Positions 1 through 8,184 of a DNA stretch of 43,824 nt are shown one piece after another. The DNA is taken from NCBI GenBank assembly GCA_016927955.1, contig JAFGLR010000012.1:1-43824 (forward strand), written 5' to 3'. The DNA comes from Dehalococcoidales bacterium (GTDB taxonomy: Bacteria > Chloroflexota > Dehalococcoidia > Dehalococcoidales > JAFGLR01). The notes beneath the pieces are model-generated. The model did not search any database. It saw only the letters and a program-made list of their open reading frames with translations, and was not told where the DNA came from. A program made the position numbers and the translations under genes. Positions within the stretch are counted from its first letter, which is position 1. Each line of letters begins with the position of its first letter.

Positions 1-1
1 C

Positions 2-460
2 GGTCTTTTCCCCGATGAAGAATACAACCGGCAGCGTAAGTTGCTTGAAATGGAACTGGAATCGCTGGTAGTGCCCGGCGCTAATGCCGCCGAAGAGGCC
101 GGTAAGTTGATTATGAACCTTAAAGATTTATGGGCTGAGGCAAAATTAGAGGAACAGCGAAAACTATTACTAACCATGCTGGATGCAATTTATGTCGATG
201 CCAAACAGACTAAATCCGTTGTCGCCATAAAACCAAAACCGCCCTTCATACCGATATTTCAAGTGGCGGTAACCAAGGGCGGTTCCAGTATTCATATCAT
301 CAACGAGCCTCTCCGAACTCAATCGGGAAGCCCGTCCGTGTTTCTGGTGGAGACGGGGGAGGGTCGAACTATACCCGCACAGCGTTTTATCGGAGCGTGG
401 TTGGATAGTTATGTCAAATACACACAATCCGAATCACCTTTAGTGAAGCTAAGGGTTTAA
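2..460 (+). CDS. Large serine recombinase, C-terminal part (5' end outside window)
   Basis: The frame is open from base 2 and ends in TAA at 458-460, leaving about 152 residues with no start in the window. What is visible is the C-terminal end of a large serine (resolvase/invertase-type) recombinase: an acidic helical coiled-coil stretch, then the family-typical segment with EEQRKLLLTMLDAIYVD and KSVVAIKPKPPF, then a short basic tail. The catalytic N-terminal domain and zinc ribbon lie upstream. These enzymes integrate and excise mobile elements at short att sites. The gene is convergent with the leftward catabolic operon, 60 bp apart. A second recombinase of the same broad type begins at 43272, so the island is bracketed by recombinase genes. 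Family assignment rests on pattern recognition of the C-terminal region and is fairly secure. Confidence 0.8.
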   Translation, partial: GLFPDEEYNRQRKLLEMELESLVVPGANAAEEAGKLIMNLKDLWAEAKLEEQRKLLLTMLDAIYVDAKQTKSVVAIKPKPPFIPIFQVAVTKGGSSIHIINEPLRTQSGSPSVFLVETGEGRTIPAQRFIGAWLDSYVKYTQSESPLVKLRV

Positions 461-520
461 TTAGCCGAACTTTTAAGACCAGTTTCGATCATATTAGTAA
501 TCCGTTATGCCGTTTTAACT

Positions 521-1666
521 CTAAATAAGCTTATTTAAAAATTTATCGTGGTCTTTCCAGTTGCCTTGCTTGTAATAAACTTTGTTAGCGGCAATGTCTT
601 TAAGTACCGATACGATATTTTCAAAATCCGGCAGGTATATACCGGCAGCGTCCTTTGAGGTATCGATTGCTTTCGAAATAGCCTCTGCCGCCATTATTCC
701 GCTCTTTACTGCCAGACCTACGCCGCCCCCACCGAACCATATCTTAGCATTACCGACTCTGCCGACATCGCTCGGCTTAACCAGTCCGGCAGCATTGCCT
801 ACCAGCAGCACGTTACCTTTTGCGGGAATCAACCGGCCGCTCAGTACCTCATCGAGTAATAGCACCATCGTAGTCCCGGCACTCCACATCGGTTTTGTCT
901 CCGGGTTAAAACCGAACATTTTATACATAGTCTGCTTTGCTAAGTCCGCAGATTCTTTTACCGACCTTGCGGAGGCATCGACATCGATATGGAAGCAGCC
1001 TTTTTTATGTACGATATGGAACATATCTTTTTGCGGGGCGTCGAATTCAAATGTGTAAGCATACTTTCTATCCAACGGTGATAGTGCCGCCGGATAAAAT
1101 TCCTGGATACTTGCGAGAGTATGAAATTTGAGGTCGGGGTAAAGTCTTCTCCTGATAGTAGACATCGCACCGTCGGCACCGACGACAAATCCAGCATGTA
1201 TCTCTTGATTTTCTCCCCGCCTGCTGATTTTTACGATTACTCCGTCACCCTCCTGGATAACATCGGTAACTAGTGTCTCATCCCATAGTTCGGCTCCGGC
1301 TGATTTAGCTTTCAAATTCATCCAGTAATCGCATTCCGTGCTGAACATATGGGGGCAGAGTTGCGGCTCTTCTTGCGGTTCATGTCCGTACTCCGTAGGT
1401 TTCATCCCTCTTGCGAGGTAATAAATATGGGGCGGGTCGGTTAAAACCCAGTCGGGAGTGGGACCGAACTCTCTGGCAACAAGAGTACGGGTCATATTAT
1501 CCGGGAAACGGCGCAGACACGATTTATAACGCGGGGGCTTCGCTTTCTCCAGTAATAAAGTCCGTAACCCACGCTGAGCACAATTCTTTGCTGCTGCTGA
1601 CCCGCCGGGACCAGCACCGATAACAACTACGTCAGCTGTGTGTACGTCCCTGTTCGTGTGTTTCAT
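521..1666 (-). CDS. FAD-dependent oxidoreductase, geranylgeranyl reductase-like
   Basis: 381 residues. An N-terminal FAD-binding Rossmann motif (GAGPGG, residues 17-22) is followed by the LLLEK acidic strand end, and residues 46-54 hold RYKSCLRRF at the place where geranylgeranyl reductases have a conserved Cys-Gly loop. Near the C-terminus, VGNAAGLVKPSDVGR then GGGGVGLAVKSGIMAAEAI matches the second FAD-contact motif of this family. These flavoproteins reduce isolated or conjugated C=C bonds in isoprenoids. In anaerobes many paralogues have unknown substrates, so a role in double-bond reduction of the catabolic substrate is inference. It is the last gene of the leftward operon, 2 bp downstream of the PhlG-like gene. 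The Asn in VGNAAG replaces the more usual Asp of GDAAG. Family is good, substrate unknown. Confidence 0.8.
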   Translation of the reverse strand: MKHTNRDVHTADVVVIGAGPGGSAAAKNCAQRGLRTLLLEKAKPPRYKSCLRRFPDNMTRTLVAREFGPTPDWVLTDPPHIYYLARGMKPTEYGHEPQEEPQLCPHMFSTECDYWMNLKAKSAGAELWDETLVTDVIQEGDGVIVKISRRGENQEIHAGFVVGADGAMSTIRRRLYPDLKFHTLASIQEFYPAALSPLDRKYAYTFEFDAPQKDMFHIVHKKGCFHIDVDASARSVKESADLAKQTMYKMFGFNPETKPMWSAGTTMVLLLDEVLSGRLIPAKGNVLLVGNAAGLVKPSDVGRVGNAKIWFGGGGVGLAVKSGIMAAEAISKAIDTSKDAAGIYLPDFENIVSVLKDIAANKVYYKQGNWKDHDKFLNKLI

Positions 1667-1668
1667 GT

Positions 1669-2319
1669 CTATTTTTCTCCTTCTACTGACACGGGCTTAT
1701 TCTGAGGTGTTACGTATTCATACCGACCGTTAGGCATCTTTTTTATTTTCAAATTGGGATGAGGATTGAGCTTCGGGTCTTTTACTACACTCCATAATTT
1801 ATACAATTCGGGAAGAAACTCCGGCCATCTTTCCGCTTCTTCGGTAGGATGAGAACGTCCTTCTGAAGAGCCCTTTCTACTGTCGATAAATTCTTTTATC
1901 TGCTTCGCTTTTGGGCCGCGCATAATCGTTAAGAAACGGTGTTTGCAGCCATAGTCCGCCGCCGAATACATATGAACGCACAGGTCTTGATTCTCCGCAT
2001 CATTATTGAATCCCTCTAGAACGAGACAGTGCTCATAGTCTATCTCAAAAGGAAAGACGCTTACATCCAGCCACTTACCTCTGGCTCCTCCCTGCTTATT
2101 AGCATCCTGGTCGGCTACCTGCACCGCACCGATATGTCCTACTTCACCGGGTGCCACTTCCCAGTAGAAATTTTTATGGTCGGTCGGGTGCCAAAGAACA
2201 TAGCCTTTCTCCATGTTGTCCCACCACCAGTCGATCATTTCTGCAGTAACGCAGTGTAATTCATGTTCCTCATCAGCCAGGGTTATCCAGCCTTCTTTTT
2301 CCCAGGGTCGGTCAGCCAT
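1669..2319 (-). CDS. PhlG / phloretin hydrolase-like protein (DAPG hydrolase family)
   Basis: 216 residues. The start has an excellent ribosome site (TAGGAGGTAACA before ATG). Residues 27-55 carry the pattern MIDWWW, YVLWHPTDH and WEVAPGE, typical of the zinc-dependent 2,4-diacetylphloroglucinol/phloretin hydrolase family, which cleaves a C-C bond next to a ketone on a phloroglucinol-type ring. Possible metal ligands are H44, H48, E102, H116 and H127, but which four bind zinc needs an alignment. The protein is shorter than PhlG (about 290), so the N-terminal extension of that enzyme is missing or reduced. Neighbours are a CocE-type hydrolase upstream and a flavoprotein downstream, fitting a role in cleaving an acyl or ring ketone intermediate. 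The substrate is inference; other members of this fold act on different polyketide-like ketones. Confidence 0.6.
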   Translation of the reverse strand: MADRPWEKEGWITLADEEHELHCVTAEMIDWWWDNMEKGYVLWHPTDHKNFYWEVAPGEVGHIGAVQVADQDANKQGGARGKWLDVSVFPFEIDYEHCLVLEGFNNDAENQDLCVHMYSAADYGCKHRFLTIMRGPKAKQIKEFIDSRKGSSEGRSHPTEEAERWPEFLPELYKLWSVVKDPKLNPHPNLKIKKMPNGRYEYVTPQNKPVSVEGEK

Positions 2320-2347
2320 TGTTACCTCCTAATAATGCTTCTATTAT

Positions 2348-4123
2348 CTAACGGTAAATATAGTCTCCGGCCTGATATTTAGGCGGAATAACCGGTATCT
2401 GGAGAAATGAATCGTATTTCCCTCCCGAATGTATGACGTGATTGCCCTTGTTCTCCGGCCACCACTCCAGACGTTCGAACCAGCCTTCCCTGATATAACG
2501 GCCGGCAACTACGACTTCAAGCTGCTCGTCCTTATGCCAGAGGCGGCTATAAGGATATATTTCGATATCCACCGGTACAATTTCGCCCGGTTTCAGTTTC
2601 TGTTCCCGGCGGTGCGACATAACCGGCTGGAAATCGCTCGACCATTTCGGGTCTAACTCCCGGTGGGACACTCTGATCTTACCCCAGGCCCCCGGATGCG
2701 ACTCACCCAAGACCGAAACAGGTAGCCACTTACCGTTTTTATCAAGCTTACGGACACTTATAAAAAGGTCCATCTCGTCATTGCCCTCAGCTTCGACCCA
2801 CATGTGAAGTTTCATATAACCGGTTATTTCCGTATCTTCCTCGAACTTCATCGCAAAGTTCGTCTGTCCGGTCTTACCCTCGTAACTGACTTTTGACTCT
2901 TTAACGACAGGCTCCCATGACATTGCTCCCTTTACGGCGTCGATATAGAGCTTTTTATATTGTGTCCGGGCTAGCGGAAATTCTTTTTCCGGACGGTTGG
3001 TTTGAAACTCAGATTCATACGCATCCGTCACCTCGAGGCGGACCCTCGGCGTTAACTCCCAACCGTTCCGTACATCTTTAAGATAACGGTCGAAGAATTT
3101 TTTCAGGTCTTCTAGGGAACTATTGCTGTAAGTATCCGGCCATTCGAATTCCCGGTGTGCCCTGAGCCACTTCTTCGTCGAACGAATCCGGCGGAACCCT
3201 TCCGCCGAACCGCGGCAATGAAAATGATTCCAGCAGATAGTAGTATAAACCGGTAACCTGATATTTTCCCATTTCGGTATCTTATCTTCCCAGTAGGCAT
3301 TCATCAGGGGAAATTTTTTAGACATCGCACCGACATCTTCAAGGAAACCAACTCCCGATACTGCGGCTATTACCATCGAGCCGCCTGGTCCGGGAATACC
3401 ACCCTCAAAAAAAGACTCCCGATAGATGTCTCCGGTGCCTTCCCAGGGGGCAATGCAGGCTAAATGCGGCGGTTGTTCTGCGGCAATCCGCCATTGGGTC
3501 ATGGCCACACCGGAGTTGCCAGCCATACCTACCTTGCCGTTGCACCAGTGCTGCGTGGCTATCCATTCGATAAAGTCATAGCCGTCCCGGGCATCTTGCG
3601 TACCGAACATATTCATATCGCCCTGCGAATGACCGATACCGCGGATATCCACATTGGCCACGGCATATCCCTGACGGCACCAGTAGCCGGGGTCAGCCGA
3701 CTCGAACTTGGTCATCCGGGAGATTGTTCCCGGCGGTACTCCCATTGTCTGCCACTCGGTTTCGATATCTCCGGGGCGTTTGCCGAACATACTCCACGAA
3801 AGAATTACGGGAATATTCGTCCGGTCGACCGGGCGGAAAATATCGGTATATATTACGGTACCGTCACGCAGGGTCACGGCGACATCCTGCTCGCAGATAA
3901 TCCCGGGCTCCGCGATATACGTACGCGGATTAAAGGGAGGACAAAAACTGAATCGCATCTTCGCGGTTACCGATGGTCTTCTCGCCTCCCGGTAGATGAC
4001 TTCAAATTCCTCTTCCCCGAACTTTTCCTTCTTAATTTTAGTTGCTTTCGGTCCTTCGTCATGCATAGTACCGCGTTCTTTCAATTCCGCTTCAATTTGT
4101 TTTTTTCTCTCTTCCTCGACCAT
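2348..4123 (-). CDS. CocE/NonD-family (S15 peptidase-like) hydrolase
   Basis: 591 residues, a normal length for the X-Pro dipeptidyl-peptidase/CocE family. An N-terminal charged stretch (1-50) precedes the alpha/beta-hydrolase domain beginning VAVTLRDGTVIYTDIFRP. The oxyanion-side motif DIRGIGHSQG (about 159-168) and nucleophile elbow GNSGVAMTQ (S204) are clear. The C-terminal part is the beta-sandwich domain with the usual late RLEWWPEN segment. Where CocE has a GWYD motif carrying the catalytic aspartate, this protein has CWNHFHCRGS, so the acid of the triad is not obvious; a histidine candidate follows in LRAHREFEWPD. Likely a cytoplasmic esterase or amidase, since no signal peptide is seen. 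Ribosome site AAGGAG is 6 bases before ATG. It sits between the URO-D and PhlG-like genes in the operon. Substrate unknown. Confidence 0.8.
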   Translation of the reverse strand: MVEEERKKQIEAELKERGTMHDEGPKATKIKKEKFGEEEFEVIYREARRPSVTAKMRFSFCPPFNPRTYIAEPGIICEQDVAVTLRDGTVIYTDIFRPVDRTNIPVILSWSMFGKRPGDIETEWQTMGVPPGTISRMTKFESADPGYWCRQGYAVANVDIRGIGHSQGDMNMFGTQDARDGYDFIEWIATQHWCNGKVGMAGNSGVAMTQWRIAAEQPPHLACIAPWEGTGDIYRESFFEGGIPGPGGSMVIAAVSGVGFLEDVGAMSKKFPLMNAYWEDKIPKWENIRLPVYTTICWNHFHCRGSAEGFRRIRSTKKWLRAHREFEWPDTYSNSSLEDLKKFFDRYLKDVRNGWELTPRVRLEVTDAYESEFQTNRPEKEFPLARTQYKKLYIDAVKGAMSWEPVVKESKVSYEGKTGQTNFAMKFEEDTEITGYMKLHMWVEAEGNDEMDLFISVRKLDKNGKWLPVSVLGESHPGAWGKIRVSHRELDPKWSSDFQPVMSHRREQKLKPGEIVPVDIEIYPYSRLWHKDEQLEVVVAGRYIREGWFERLEWWPENKGNHVIHSGGKYDSFLQIPVIPPKYQAGDYIYR

Positions 4124-4177
4124 TTTTTACTCCTTGCGATTTTAGTACGTTATGTAAAATTTACCCAAAGTCGATAC

Positions 4178-5521
4178 CTAATAATTACCGTATTCTTTCA
4201 CTGCTTCTATCATGGCATGCAGATTGTCAGCCGAATGGGCTTTCTCCATATGTGCCTCCCCGGTAAGTATATAGCCGCCGCCCTTCCCGCATGCTTCGAT
4301 GAGTTTACGGCAATATTCCTTAACATCCTGAGGCGTGCCGGAATATAAAAGCGAAGCCGGTACGTTACCGGAAATGCAGGCGATACCTCCCAGTACATTT
4401 TTGGCTTTGGTCATATCGGTTTTTTCAAATTGCCAGAGTACCGCACCTTCAGGAACGTCTTTTATAGTCTCTAAACGGGACTCATAATACCCTTCCGCAT
4501 ATAGCGAGACGATGAGCCCTTCGTTTACAAATGCCTCGATAGTCTTTTTTAAAGACGGCCAGTAGAAAGTCTGATACTGTTTCAAAGACATAAAAGTATC
4601 ATCACCTTTATGCAAGGGAAAACCTACTATAAGCCCCCCGGACATGTTTACACCAGCTAAGGTCTTTTTTATCTGCAAGTCGGTAATCAGGTCTAAAGCT
4701 GCCATTAGCTTATCCGGCTGTCGGTACATATCCGTCATAATGCCTTTGGTTCCTCTTAGAAAATCCCCGATAATATCGAAGGGAGCGAAAGCTATCCCTC
4801 CTTCCAAACTCGGAAACCCCGACGCCATTGCCTCACTATCAAATTCTCTGACTACGTTCATCCATTCGGCTGTCTCTTTGCCGGCATCGATAAGCTTTTG
4901 ATACATTTCCCGGACTACCGGTATAGTGAAAGGAATCAAAGCTCCCAGTAAACCGGCGGCTAATCCAAAAGTAAACAAATGAGTCGGTAATTTACGATAG
5001 GGCTCGAATATTCCGGCGACGCGGGGCATATAGGTTCTTATCCAGAAATCAGATGGGTCACTGAACAGGTCATCGTATTCGTCGGCTTTCATGTACTCAC
5101 CTTCGAGATACTGATATATAGTAACTTCCTTGGATATCCCATAGCCCGGCCATACCGTCGCTTTAGGTGATAGTATTTCCAGCGCCTTTCCGGGAAGAGC
5201 CATCCCGGGGCTATTAAAGGTATCGAAATCGAATTCGCGAAGAAATTTTAACCAAGCCGGGCAAAGCTTACTGTAGTCATACATCGCATCGTGCAGTGTT
5301 GTCCCGCTATAATAGGCAGGGTAAGCACCGACGTTAACTAAAACGGGTATTCTATCGGGCTCTTTCTGTAACCGTATGGCATCATAAATTCGGCTTACTC
5401 TGGATTTATAAGCTCGTTCAGCTTCCGCACTGATAAATTTAATACCTGCAGGAGAGAGCCATTGATTAAACCTCTGCTCCCTTTTTTCATCAGGAGTTAA
5501 CTTTTGCCAATTGGGCCCCAC
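4178..5521 (-). CDS. Uroporphyrinogen decarboxylase (URO-D) superfamily protein
   Basis: 447 residues, GTG start with AAGGA 9 bases upstream. The C-terminal two thirds follow the URO-D barrel pattern, ending in the family-typical GGGYILTGEAHMEKAHSADNLHAMIEAVKEYG. It is longer than HemE (about 350) and lacks the Zn motif His-x-Cys...Cys of the MtaA/MtbA corrinoid methyltransferases: the matching segment reads YAEGYYESR and the last loop has TGE in place of a Gly-Cys. It is therefore probably neither a haem-pathway enzyme nor a classical Zn methyltransferase. Such URO-D paralogues are abundant in anaerobes near catabolic genes, and roles in methyl transfer or decarboxylation have been proposed. 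Its place between a FAD reductase and a hydrolase suggests substrate processing. Exact reaction unknown. Confidence 0.7.
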   Translation of the reverse strand: MGPNWQKLTPDEKREQRFNQWLSPAGIKFISAEAERAYKSRVSRIYDAIRLQKEPDRIPVLVNVGAYPAYYSGTTLHDAMYDYSKLCPAWLKFLREFDFDTFNSPGMALPGKALEILSPKATVWPGYGISKEVTIYQYLEGEYMKADEYDDLFSDPSDFWIRTYMPRVAGIFEPYRKLPTHLFTFGLAAGLLGALIPFTIPVVREMYQKLIDAGKETAEWMNVVREFDSEAMASGFPSLEGGIAFAPFDIIGDFLRGTKGIMTDMYRQPDKLMAALDLITDLQIKKTLAGVNMSGGLIVGFPLHKGDDTFMSLKQYQTFYWPSLKKTIEAFVNEGLIVSLYAEGYYESRLETIKDVPEGAVLWQFEKTDMTKAKNVLGGIACISGNVPASLLYSGTPQDVKEYCRKLIEACGKGGGYILTGEAHMEKAHSADNLHAMIEAVKEYGNY

Positions 5522-5606
5522 TTAACTAATCCTTTTTACCTATTTTAAAAACATATATTATACATACGATTTATATATGACAGATACGTTCAGTTGTCAT
5601 AATTTG

Positions 5607-7106
5607 CTATGCACTGGCCTTTTTAACGTACTCAGCCGCATTTTCCCCGGCGATACGTCCGCTGTTTAAGGCGAATCCCATAGAATTACCCGGAAATATG
5701 AATATATAACTGTCCGCATATATTGAATTAGCATCCGTTCCGGCAGCATAAAGACCGGGTATAGTATCCATATTTGCCGTTACGACTTCTGTTTTATAAT
5801 TTATTTTTATACCCCCCAAAGTGCCGTAACCGCTCAGGACGAACTTATTAGCATAATATGGAGGTTGTTTGACCGACCTGAGATAACTGGAATTTTTGTG
5901 GAATATATCATCACGGCCCGTTTCACAGGCTTTATTGTATTCATTGATAGTCTTTCGCAAGCCCGTTAAATCAATCTCCGCCTTGTCAGCCAATTCTTCC
6001 AGCGAGTCAGCCGAAAATACATCCTTACGATTGGCATAGGCTTTTTTAAACTCGGCATTAAAATTTTTAACCTTTGAGACGGGTATCATATAGTTTATCC
6101 AATCGAACCCCACCTCTTCATAATGTTTTGCGGTTGCGGCATCAAAAATACACCAGGCCAAGCGGTCCTTTTGTCGCGTAACCGCATTTCCAGTATAGGT
6201 AGGATTTCCACTGGCTTCTTCGTTCATAAAACGCTCACCCTGGACATTAACCAATAAATTAGGCTGGCTAAAAGCTGAGGATACCACTGGGTCTATCATT
6301 ATTGTTTCCCCGGGGTCTGTTGAGGGTGCGGTATGCGTACTGCAAGTTAATTCAATATTCATGCCTTCCATACCCGCGCCAGCCTCGTTGGCCATTCGGA
6401 TGCCATCCCCTACCAGACCGGGTCCCCGGAAGCTGAAAAGATCGCTTCCCAATTCATATCCGGTGAATTTCTTAACCATTTCCGAATTATCCCCGAAACC
6501 ACCGGTGGCCAGTATTACTGCTTGCGCTTTTATTTCTATTTCTTCCTTGGCTTTATCCTCCGCGATAACTCCGGTAATCCGTCCGTCTTCCTTTATGAGT
6601 TTCTTAGCCGGTGTCTCAAGGTAGAATTTAACACCGAGGTCGGCTGCATACTCGGTCATTATTTTGTTCATGGTTGATGCAGCCTGCGGCCCAGGACGGG
6701 TACCACTACTGGGCTTAACAAGGTGATGAGTAAAATACGCACCCTTGACGTAAGCGATGACATCATACCACTGGATACCTATATCTTCCAGCCAGTCTAT
6801 CGTACTGGCGGTCTTATTGATATAATCAGAAACCAATCTGGCATCAACGCGCCAGTGGGTATATTCCATCCATATTTTAAAAGCCTCTTCTTTACTTAAA
6901 GATACATTCTTCATTTTCTGTAATTTGCTATCGACGGCGAAAGGCCCCATGCCCATATTTGCCGTACCACCCGTGGTTGCCGATTTTTCGAGCACGATTA
7001 CTTTAGCTCCGCGTTCTGCAGCAGTTATCGCCGCTGCTAATCCAGCCGGACCTGCCGCCACTATAGCTACATCCGTGTTTAATTGCTTCACGTTTTCTCT
7101 CTCCAT
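5607..7106 (-). CDS. FAD-dependent oxidoreductase, fumarate reductase/ketosteroid dehydrogenase-like flavoprotein
   Basis: 499 residues of the FAD_binding_2 family. The FAD motif at 16-22 reads VAAGPAG, with Ala in place of the first Gly of GxGxxG, followed by VLEKS and GGTANMG. Mid-protein GGFGDN and C-terminal GLYAAGTDANSIYADSYIF then GFALNSGRIAGENA are the other FAD contacts. The active-site His-Gly-Gly loop of fumarate reductase reads YGTLGGIKI here, so fumarate is unlikely; reduction or desaturation of a C=C beside a carbonyl is plausible. It is a paralogue of the protein at 13410-14879. The ATG at 7106 has no clear Shine-Dalgarno; a GTG at 7091 preceded by GGAGAGAG may be the true start. 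It follows an iron-sulfur flavoprotein gene by 24 bp, which may supply electrons (inference). Confidence 0.82.
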   Translation of the reverse strand: MERENVKQLNTDVAIVAAGPAGLAAAITAAERGAKVIVLEKSATTGGTANMGMGPFAVDSKLQKMKNVSLSKEEAFKIWMEYTHWRVDARLVSDYINKTASTIDWLEDIGIQWYDVIAYVKGAYFTHHLVKPSSGTRPGPQAASTMNKIMTEYAADLGVKFYLETPAKKLIKEDGRITGVIAEDKAKEEIEIKAQAVILATGGFGDNSEMVKKFTGYELGSDLFSFRGPGLVGDGIRMANEAGAGMEGMNIELTCSTHTAPSTDPGETIMIDPVVSSAFSQPNLLVNVQGERFMNEEASGNPTYTGNAVTRQKDRLAWCIFDAATAKHYEEVGFDWINYMIPVSKVKNFNAEFKKAYANRKDVFSADSLEELADKAEIDLTGLRKTINEYNKACETGRDDIFHKNSSYLRSVKQPPYYANKFVLSGYGTLGGIKINYKTEVVTANMDTIPGLYAAGTDANSIYADSYIFIFPGNSMGFALNSGRIAGENAAEYVKKASA

Positions 7107-7130
7107 GAATATCTTACTATTTAAAATTTA

Positions 7131-8132
7131 TTATTTTTCAGGCGCTATAAAGTTGCCGTAGGGCGCAATACTGTTAGCTATCTGCTTTATCTTTTCCAAG
7201 CTATCTGAGTCTTGCCCGTAATGTTGACCTAGCCATTGTAGATGGTGTTGCACTGCCCCACAATCAAAACGCGGATAAACCGCATCCTTCTTATTCCATT
7301 TAACTCGTAATTTCCCTTCCTTAAACTTAACCTCACCTCGTACATAACAGACCGGGCACGCTACATAAGGTAAGTCTTTGGGGATCACTACCACATTCGA
7401 GTGGCAAACGGGGCACTCGACTCCGTAGTTTTCACCGACATACTTAACTTTTTCTATGGGCATGTTCATAGCCTTAGCGACATTACGTCCTAACTGTTTA
7501 GCTCTTTCAACGGCTTTTTGAAACACTTCAACCTTTCCGTATTTTTGCGGCCATCGCTTAAATAACTCGGTATAAGAAACATCCTGTATTCTTAATTCAT
7601 TAATGTGCTTGGCCGTCATATTTTTATCCTGCATCCATAAATTCCACTCTTCTAGTCCACAGAAATTCGCTTGAAATTGATCGACCAGTACACGAGTATG
7701 TTGTACAAAGATATTTACCATTGGAAGAGTTAAACTTGTCCAAGCATCATAACCGCTACCACCAATCCCGATTATGCCACCCACTTTGGTTTTCTTTAGA
7801 ATATTGATATCCGCATCAAACAAGTGGTTCATCTTTTCGTGAATACAGGCAAAATAACCATTGGCTCTGATATGGTAGCATGGTACCGCCACAATTAGGC
7901 CGGCATCCTCTAAACAGGTCTTTTTCAAGATCCAATCTACGTCGTCTTTATGAACGCATTTCCCTGTTTTCCAACAGGCATTACAGCCGGTACAGGGTTG
8001 TACTTTCAACGTCATCGCCCTGATAATTTCAGTTTCCACACCGAGTTCTGCGGCTCCCATCGCCGCCGCTATTAATAAAGTTTCGGTATTACCGTTCTTG
8101 CTGCTACATGATAGACCGATAATTTTTTTCAT
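7131..8132 (-). CDS. Iron-sulfur flavoprotein (Isf-like) with C-terminal CPVC zinc-ribbon domain, copy 1
   Basis: 333 residues. The N-terminus is a flavodoxin-like FMN domain (IIGLSCSSKNGNTETLL, the phosphate-binding loop) followed by PCTGCNACWKTGKC, a CX2CX2CX5C set that matches the compact [4Fe-4S] motif of archaeal and clostridial iron-sulfur flavoproteins. After a helical middle, residues about 237-265 hold CPVCH and CPVCY, two Cys pairs about 17 residues apart, a rubredoxin- or zinc-ribbon-like module not present in classical Isf. These proteins pass electrons between ferredoxin-like donors and flavin acceptors. One of four paralogues in this operon, each near an FAD reductase-like gene, so it is probably a dedicated electron carrier (inference). 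Ribosome site GGGGA lies 9 bases before ATG. Confidence 0.8.
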   Translation of the reverse strand: MKKIIGLSCSSKNGNTETLLIAAAMGAAELGVETEIIRAMTLKVQPCTGCNACWKTGKCVHKDDVDWILKKTCLEDAGLIVAVPCYHIRANGYFACIHEKMNHLFDADINILKKTKVGGIIGIGGSGYDAWTSLTLPMVNIFVQHTRVLVDQFQANFCGLEEWNLWMQDKNMTAKHINELRIQDVSYTELFKRWPQKYGKVEVFQKAVERAKQLGRNVAKAMNMPIEKVKYVGENYGVECPVCHSNVVVIPKDLPYVACPVCYVRGEVKFKEGKLRVKWNKKDAVYPRFDCGAVQHHLQWLGQHYGQDSDSLEKIKQIANSIAPYGNFIAPEK

Positions 8133-8184
8133 TCCACAATTCCCCTTTTATTTAAAGAACGGCTATTGTATTAAGCATTCGTAA

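Noticed and set aside
471-495. Possible recombinase att core: a CCAGTTTCGA-type match with CCAGTCTCGA near 37621
   Set aside because: Only about 10 to 12 scattered matching bases and no supporting symmetry; could easily be chance.
582-1058. Plus-strand 158-codon open frame
   Set aside because: Antisense shadow of the geranylgeranyl-reductase-like gene; low-complexity Ser/Pro-rich translation.
3464-4348. Plus-strand 294-codon open frame
   Set aside because: It lies opposite the CocE-like gene and the start of that operon region, has no ribosome site or family pattern, and the minus-strand protein is clearly real.
5607-7106. Fumarate reductase
   Set aside because: The substrate-binding His-Gly loop of fumarate reductases is replaced; only the FAD-binding family is supported.
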